64,000 nt of DNA from Rahnella aceris (GTDB lineage: Bacteria > Pseudomonadota > Gammaproteobacteria > Enterobacterales > Enterobacteriaceae). The position numbers were made by a program, and so were the translations under genes. The notes under the pieces are model-generated. The model saw only the letters and a list, made by a program, of their open reading frames with translations. It did not search any database and was not told the origin of the DNA. This document shows, one piece after another, positions 59,564-64,000 of this stretch; within the stretch, counting starts at the first letter, position 1; every line of letters begins with the position of its first letter. Where the stretch lies: positions 1 through 64,000 of the forward strand of contig NZ_JAADJV010000004.1 of assembly GCF_011684115.1 (NCBI RefSeq), in the 5' to 3' direction.

Positions 59564-60613
59564 ATGAAGGTCAGTCGCGAAGAATTACACCAGCTTATTG
59601 CCCGCAAACTCACCACCGCCGGTTTAACGCCGGAACATGCCGCCGTGGTGGCCGACGTGCTCTCTTATGCTGATGCCAGAGGCATCCATTCTCACGGCGC
59701 GGTGCGGGTTGAATATTATGCCGAACGTATTGCCAGAGGCGGCACCAACACCTCTCCGGCGTTGCAGTGGGAAGAAACCGGGCCATGCAGCGGCATTCTG
59801 CATGCCGATAACGGCCCCGGACACGTCGCAGCAAACCTGGCGATGGAACATGCCATCGACATGGCAAAAACCAAAGGCGTCGCCGTGGTGGGAATCCGAC
59901 AGATGGGGCATTGCGGCGCGCTGTCTTATTTCGTTCACCGCGCGGCCAAAGCCGGTTTGATCGCGGTTTCCGTTTGCCAGTCTGACCCGATGGTGGTGCC
60001 GTTTGGTTCCGCCGACATCTATTACGGCACCAACCCGATTGCCTTTGCCGCACCCGGCGAAGGGGAGCAAATCATCACCTTTGACATGGCGACCACCGTG
60101 CAGGCGTGGGGGAAAATCCTTGATGCCCGGGCGCGCAATGAAAAAATCCCTGACACCTGGGCGGTAGATGGCGCAGGCAATCCCACCACCGATCCTTATG
60201 CCGTCGAAGCGCTTCTGCCGATGTCCGGCCCGAAAGGCTACGGTCTGATGATGATGGTCGATGTGTTGTCCGGTATTTTGCTCGGCCTGCCGTTCGGGCG
60301 CTCCGTCAGCTCGATGTATGAAGACCTCACCGCCGGTCGTGACCTCGGCCAGTTGCACATTGTGATTAATCCGGCGTTCTTTACCTCTTCTCAGATATTC
60401 AGAAAAAATATCAGCCAGATGCTGGCCGAATTAGTGGCACTTCGCCCGGCGCCGGGTTTTGAAAAAGTGCTGTATCCGGGTCAGAACCTGGATATTTATG
60501 AAGAGCATACGAAAGCCAATGGAATAGAACTGATAGATGATATTTATCGTTATTTAATTTCCGATGAGCTTTATACCCACACTTATCAAACACAATCTCC
60601 TTTCGCACATTAA
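59564..60613 (+). CDS. allD: ureidoglycolate dehydrogenase AllD
   Basis: The 349-residue NAD-dependent enzyme oxidises (S)-ureidoglycolate to oxalurate. It belongs to the malate/L-lactate dehydrogenase (LDH2) family, with RGIHSHGAVRVEYY (40-53), the catalytic His116 in RQMGHCGALSYF and DMATT. Length equals that of E. coli AllD. AAGGA lies upstream of the ATG. Its product oxalurate is the substrate of the divergently encoded AllFGH. It is followed by allC after 25 bases. Confidence 0.96.
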   Translation: MKVSREELHQLIARKLTTAGLTPEHAAVVADVLSYADARGIHSHGAVRVEYYAERIARGGTNTSPALQWEETGPCSGILHADNGPGHVAANLAMEHAIDMAKTKGVAVVGIRQMGHCGALSYFVHRAAKAGLIAVSVCQSDPMVVPFGSADIYYGTNPIAFAAPGEGEQIITFDMATTVQAWGKILDARARNEKIPDTWAVDGAGNPTTDPYAVEALLPMSGPKGYGLMMMVDVLSGILLGLPFGRSVSSMYEDLTAGRDLGQLHIVINPAFFTSSQIFRKNISQMLAELVALRPAPGFEKVLYPGQNLDIYEEHTKANGIELIDDIYRYLISDELYTHTYQTQSPFAH

Positions 60614-60638
60614 TTATTTATTTAAAGGTGAATATGCT

Positions 60639-61865
60639 ATGTCGCCCTTTTATCAGCACGTAGAAAGTCAGCTCGACTGGTTATCGGTATTTGGCGCAGA
60701 TCCGGCTGGCGGTATTTCCCGCCTGCTTTATTCCCCCGAATGGCTGGAAACGCAAAATCAGTTAAAACAGCGGATGACGCAGAATGGGTTTGCCACCCGT
60801 TTCGACGCCGTCGGCAATTTATATGGCCGCATCGAAGGCAGTGACCGCAAAGACGAGGTCATTCTCTCCGGCTCGCATATCGATACGGTGGTCAGCGGTG
60901 GCCATCTCGACGGACAGTTCGGTGTGCTCGCCGCCTTTATCGCCATGCGCTATCTGAAAGACACCTTTGGCACGCCGCGCCGCACGCTGGAAGTGGTGTC
61001 GCTGGCCGAAGAAGAAGGCAGCCGTTTTCCCTATGTTTTCTGGGGCAGTAAAAACATCGTCGGACAGGCCGATCCTGCCGATGTGCGCAACATCACCGAT
61101 GCGCAGGGCGTGAAATTTACCGATGCGATGCAGCAATGCGGTTTCACGCTGCCCGGTTCTCCGTTGCCCGCCCGCCGCGACATCAAAGCCTTTGTCGAAC
61201 TGCATATCGAGCAGGGCAGCGTGCTCGAACGCAATCAGCAGCAACTTGGCGTGGTGCATGCGATTGTCGGTCAGCGCCGCTATACCGTGACCCTGACCGG
61301 CACCGCCAATCACGCGGGCACTACGCCGATGAGTTACCGCAAAGATACCCTTCAGGCATTCAGTCAGATTTGCGTGACGGCTACCGAAAGCGCCGAAGCG
61401 CACGGCGATCCGCTGGTGCTGACCTTCGGCAAAGTGGTGCCGGTGCCGGGTACCGTTAATGTCGTGCCGGGTAAAACCGTGTTCAGCATTGATTGCCGCC
61501 ACACCGATCAGCAGGCGCTGCTGGCGTTTACCACAGAACTGGACGCCACCATGCGGCGGATTTGCCAGGAACGCGGCATCGGCATCGACATTGATTTATG
61601 GATGGATGAAGCGCCGGTGCCCATGGACAAACAACTGGTGGCGCAACTCGACGCCCTGTGCCGTGAACAAAACAGCCGTTACCGCGTGATGCACAGCGGC
61701 GCCGGGCACGACGCGCAGATTTTCGCCGCCTGCGTACCGACCTGCCTGCTGTTCGTTCCCAGCATTGCGGGTATCAGCCACAACCCGGCAGAAAACACCG
61801 CTGTTGCCGATCTGGCCGCGGGCGTGGAAATGCTGGCGAAAATGCTGCATCAACTGGCTTATTAA
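60639..61865 (+). CDS. allC: allantoate amidohydrolase AllC
   Basis: The 408-residue metal-dependent M20-family hydrolase cleaves allantoate to ureidoglycine, CO2 and ammonia. Likely metal ligands are His80 (GSHIDTV), Asp91 (DGQFG), Glu125/126 (AEEEGSRF), His189 (ELHIEQG) and a C-terminal His in GISHNPAE. I chose the ATG at 60639, with AAAGGTG 8 bases upstream; the open frame begins within allD at 60564. It lies between allD and allE. Confidence 0.95.
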   Translation: MSPFYQHVESQLDWLSVFGADPAGGISRLLYSPEWLETQNQLKQRMTQNGFATRFDAVGNLYGRIEGSDRKDEVILSGSHIDTVVSGGHLDGQFGVLAAFIAMRYLKDTFGTPRRTLEVVSLAEEEGSRFPYVFWGSKNIVGQADPADVRNITDAQGVKFTDAMQQCGFTLPGSPLPARRDIKAFVELHIEQGSVLERNQQQLGVVHAIVGQRRYTVTLTGTANHAGTTPMSYRKDTLQAFSQICVTATESAEAHGDPLVLTFGKVVPVPGTVNVVPGKTVFSIDCRHTDQQALLAFTTELDATMRRICQERGIGIDIDLWMDEAPVPMDKQLVAQLDALCREQNSRYRVMHSGAGHDAQIFAACVPTCLLFVPSIAGISHNPAENTAVADLAAGVEMLAKMLHQLAY

Positions 61866-61887
61866 TCTGTCTTAAAGGGAGTTTACA

Positions 61888-62679
61888 ATGGGTTATATCA
61901 ACCAAAACACAGGCTATATCAATGATTTACTTTCTAACCGTTCCATCATCAAACGCGGGAATTATGCGCTGATTGAACCCGACGGTCTGGTCAAAAATAC
62001 CCTGCCCGGTTTTGAGCGCTGTGAAATCACCATTCTGGCGACGCCGAAACTGGGCGCGACCTTTGTGGATTATCTGGTCAACATGCTGGAAGGGGGGAAA
62101 AACCTGGCGGGCTTCGGCGGCGACGCGCATATCGAAACCTTCGTCTACGTGATCGACGGTAACATCACTGCGAATGCCGAAGGTCAGGATTACCGGCTGG
62201 AAAGCGGTGGATATCTTTACTGCCCGCCGGGCGTGAGCATGACGCTGGTGAATGCCAACGGCGGCCAGAACAGCCGCTTATTCCTCTATAAAAAACGCTA
62301 TACGCCAGTCAGTGGTTTCCAGCCGCATGTGGTGAGCAACAACGTGCATCAGCTGGAAAAAATCCACTACGAAGGCATGTCGGATGTGATTGTGCAGGAT
62401 TTACTCCCTGCGGTTCTGGGGTTCGATATGAACATTCATATTCTGACGTTTGCGCCAGGTGCCTGCCACGGCTATGTGGAGACGCACGTGCAGGAGCACG
62501 GCGCGCTGATCCTCAGCGGTGAAGGCATGTATAACCTGGATAACCACTGGATCCCGGTGAAGAAAAACGACTATATCTTTATGGGTGCGTACTGCCCGCA
62601 GGCCTGTTATGCCGTGGGGCGCGATGAGCCGCTGAGCTATATCTATTCGAAAGACTGTAACCGCGACGTCGAACTTTAA
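61888..62679 (+). CDS. allE: (S)-ureidoglycine aminohydrolase AllE
   Basis: The 263-residue bicupin manganese enzyme converts (S)-ureidoglycine to (S)-ureidoglycolate and ammonia. The N-terminal cupin includes HIETFVYVIDG (about 81-91), and the C-terminal cupin has the metal site CHGYVETHVQEHG (about 192-204) and QACYAVG. It matches E. coli YlbA/AllE in length. It is the last gene of allDCE, before a strong terminator. Confidence 0.96.
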   Translation: MGYINQNTGYINDLLSNRSIIKRGNYALIEPDGLVKNTLPGFERCEITILATPKLGATFVDYLVNMLEGGKNLAGFGGDAHIETFVYVIDGNITANAEGQDYRLESGGYLYCPPGVSMTLVNANGGQNSRLFLYKKRYTPVSGFQPHVVSNNVHQLEKIHYEGMSDVIVQDLLPAVLGFDMNIHILTFAPGACHGYVETHVQEHGALILSGEGMYNLDNHWIPVKKNDYIFMGAYCPQACYAVGRDEPLSYIYSKDCNRDVEL

Positions 62680-62700
62680 CGGTTCGTGAATGTAATAAGA

Positions 62701-62724
62701 AAACCGCCATCGCTGGCGGTTTTT
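62701..62724. terminator. terminator between allE and glxK
   Basis: AAACCGCCA (62701-62709) and TGGCGGTTT (62714-62722) form a perfect 9-base-pair stem with a 4-base loop. A and T runs flank it, so it can terminate both convergent transcripts. Confidence 0.9.
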
Positions 62725-62746
62725 GTGTTTTGAGAAACCGATAACG

Positions 62747-63892
62747 TCAGGAAGAGGCCTTCATGCCCAGCCGGTAAACTCGGGCAAGATTTTGCGCAGC
62801 ATAACGCAGGTTTTCCTCCCCCTGCTCCAGCACCGTTTCCAGTGGCGCGAGGCGTGGGAGAATACTGAATACGGCTTCCAGCCCGTGCTGATGCACGACT
62901 TCCACTCCTTCGCCCAGAATGCCCGCCAGCCCGATCACCGGCACATGGTAGCGTTGTGCCAGCCGCGCCACACCGACCGGTGCTTTGCCGTTAATGGTCT
63001 GCTGATCCAGCCGCCCTTCGCCGGTGATCACCAGCGTAGCACCTTGCATCGCCTCATCCAGCCCGATGGCATCCATAATAATGTCGATACCGGAACGCAT
63101 GTTGCCACGCAGGAACAACCGAGCCGCCACACCCATTCCGCCCGCTGCGCCACCGCCTGGCCACTCAAGCACGTTAACCCCGAGATGGCGGAAAATAACC
63201 GCCGCCAGATGGGCCAGCGCCGCGTCCAGAACCTGAACATCTTGCACCGATGCGCCTTTTTGCGGGCCGAATACTGCCGCCGCACCGCACGGACCGGTCA
63301 GCGGATTTTCCACATCGCACGCCACTTCAATCCGGCACTGCGCTAAACGCGGATCCAACTGACTCAGATCAATAGCCGCCAGTTGCGCCAGCGCGGCGCC
63401 GCCCCACGGCAGATCAATGCCCTGCGCATCGGTAAAACGGCCGCCGAGCGCCTGTACCATGCCAATGCCGCCATCAACGGTCGCGCTGCCACCAATGCCT
63501 AAAATGATATGGCGGATACCGCCGTCCAGTGCATGACGGATTAACTCACCGGTGCCGAAACTGGTGGCCGCGAGCGGGTCACGCTGTCCGGCGGGCACCA
63601 GCATCAGACCGCTGGCGGCGGCCATTTCAATCACCGCACAATCACCTTTGCCGTTCACGCCGTAAAAACCACGCACGCGATGTCCCTGCGGGTCTGTCAC
63701 TTCAATATCAATGCGATGCCCGCCGGTCGCGGCAATCAGCGCATCCACCGTGCCTTCGCCGCCGTCAGCAACCGGCAGACGGACAGCCTCGAGTTCCGGG
63801 AACACAGCGCGAAACCCGTCTTCAATCGCCATCGCCGCACATTCCGCACTTAAACTTTCCTTGAATGAATCGGGCGCAATAATAATTTTCAT
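62747..63892 (-). CDS. glxK: glycerate 2-kinase GlxK
   Basis: The 381-residue GarK/GlxK-family kinase phosphorylates D-glycerate to 2-phosphoglycerate, the end of the glyoxylate-to-glycolysis branch. [15 protein letters not shown] at the start, [25 protein letters not shown] and [10 protein letters not shown] are family motifs. I chose the ATG at 63892, with AAGGA 6 bases upstream and the exact E. coli GlxK length; a TTG lies 6 bases upstream. It lies 24 bases after the permease gene, in the order known from the E. coli all cluster. Confidence 0.94.
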   Translation of the reverse strand: MKIIIAPDSFKESLSAECAAMAIEDGFRAVFPELEAVRLPVADGGEGTVDALIAATGGHRIDIEVTDPQGHRVRGFYGVNGKGDCAVIEMAAASGLMLVPAGQRDPLAATSFGTGELIRHALDGGIRHIILGIGGSATVDGGIGMVQALGGRFTDAQGIDLPWGGAALAQLAAIDLSQLDPRLAQCRIEVACDVENPLTGPCGAAAVFGPQKGASVQDVQVLDAALAHLAAVIFRHLGVNVLEWPGGGAAGGMGVAARLFLRGNMRSGIDIIMDAIGLDEAMQGATLVITGEGRLDQQTINGKAPVGVARLAQRYHVPVIGLAGILGEGVEVVHQHGLEAVFSILPRLAPLETVLEQGEENLRYAAQNLARVYRLGMKASS

Positions 63893-63916
63893 CTTCAATC
63901 CTTCGGTAATGGGGAC

Positions 63917-64000
63917 TCAGTGAACCCGGTCCCAGGGCAATAAATTTTCCAGCACAATCGCCAGCATCACGCCGGTCAGCAAACCATTACTCAGCAGCGG
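63917..64000 (-). CDS. NCS2-type purine permease, C-terminus (partial, YbbY-like)
   Basis: The minus strand encodes the last 27 residues of a hydrophobic protein, ending LENLLPWDRVH before TGA at 63917-63919. The end of a membrane helix followed by a short hydrophilic tail fits the nucleobase:cation symporter-2 family. In E. coli the putative purine permease ybbY directly precedes glxK, so this is probably its counterpart. The rest is beyond the window edge. Confidence 0.6.
   Translation of the reverse strand, partial: PLLSNGLLTGVMLAIVLENLLPWDRVH

Overview
The window is a chromosomal segment of a gammaproteobacterium of the order Enterobacterales. The gene order matches the E. coli K-12 fmt/S10-spc-alpha/str neighbourhood almost gene for gene (rrn promoter, yrdA, aroE to dprA, def-fmt-rsmB-trkA-mscL-arfA-zntR-yhdN, the ribosomal protein operons, gsp, bfr-bfd, tufA-fusA-rpsG-rpsL-tusBCD-yheO-fkpA-slyX-slyD-yheV-kefBG-yheS-yheT-yheU). 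The proteins are clearly diverged from E. coli, and an allantoin/oxamate catabolic cluster sits where E. coli has other genes. A Yersiniaceae-like member such as Rahnella or Ewingella is my guess; the sequence alone does not fix the genus.

Layout. 1-533: the first bases of a 16S rRNA gene on the minus strand with its leader, boxA and tandem promoters P2 and P1. 534-9883: housekeeping genes for translation initiation and tRNA/rRNA modification (tsaC, def, fmt, rsmB), shikimate synthesis (aroE), DNA uptake (dprA), K+ transport (trkA), osmotic protection (mscL) and ribosome rescue (arfA, with an RNA hairpin inside its coding sequence). 9978-10765: zntR and yhdN. 10938-24823: the alpha, spc and S10 ribosomal protein operons, all on the minus strand, with SecY, RpoA and recognisable autoregulatory leaders. 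This includes rpmD and rpmJ, which are very short. 24847-38136: a complete type II secretion system, gspAB facing away from gspCDEFGHIJKLMO, with no adjacent exoprotein gene. 38148-38907: bfr-bfd iron storage. 39054-43462: the str operon (rpsL, rpsG, fusA, tufA). 43606-45400: tusBCD-yheO. 45665-54598: fkpA, slyX, slyD, yheV, kefG-kefB, yheS, a LysE-family exporter, yheT and yheU.

54630-64000 is an accessory catabolic cluster for allantoin-derived ureides. allK-allH-allG-allF (carbamate kinase and the three-gene oxamate carbamoyltransferase set, formerly ybcF-ylbF-ylbE-fdrA) run on the minus strand, divergent from allD-allC-allE (ureidoglycolate dehydrogenase, allantoate amidohydrolase, ureidoglycine aminohydrolase). 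glxK (glycerate kinase) and the last 27 codons of a purine permease follow on the minus strand. Together they would take allantoate through ureidoglycine and ureidoglycolate to oxalurate, then to oxamate plus carbamoyl phosphate, and recover ATP from the carbamoyl phosphate. GlxK serves the glyoxylate branch. The cluster runs off the right edge, where allantoinase may follow.

I saw no insertion sequence, prophage, CRISPR array or complete RNA gene. The most useful leads are the AllFGH enzyme set at an unusual locus, its intergenic control region with a CRP-like site, the orphan type II secretion system, and the arfA hairpin.
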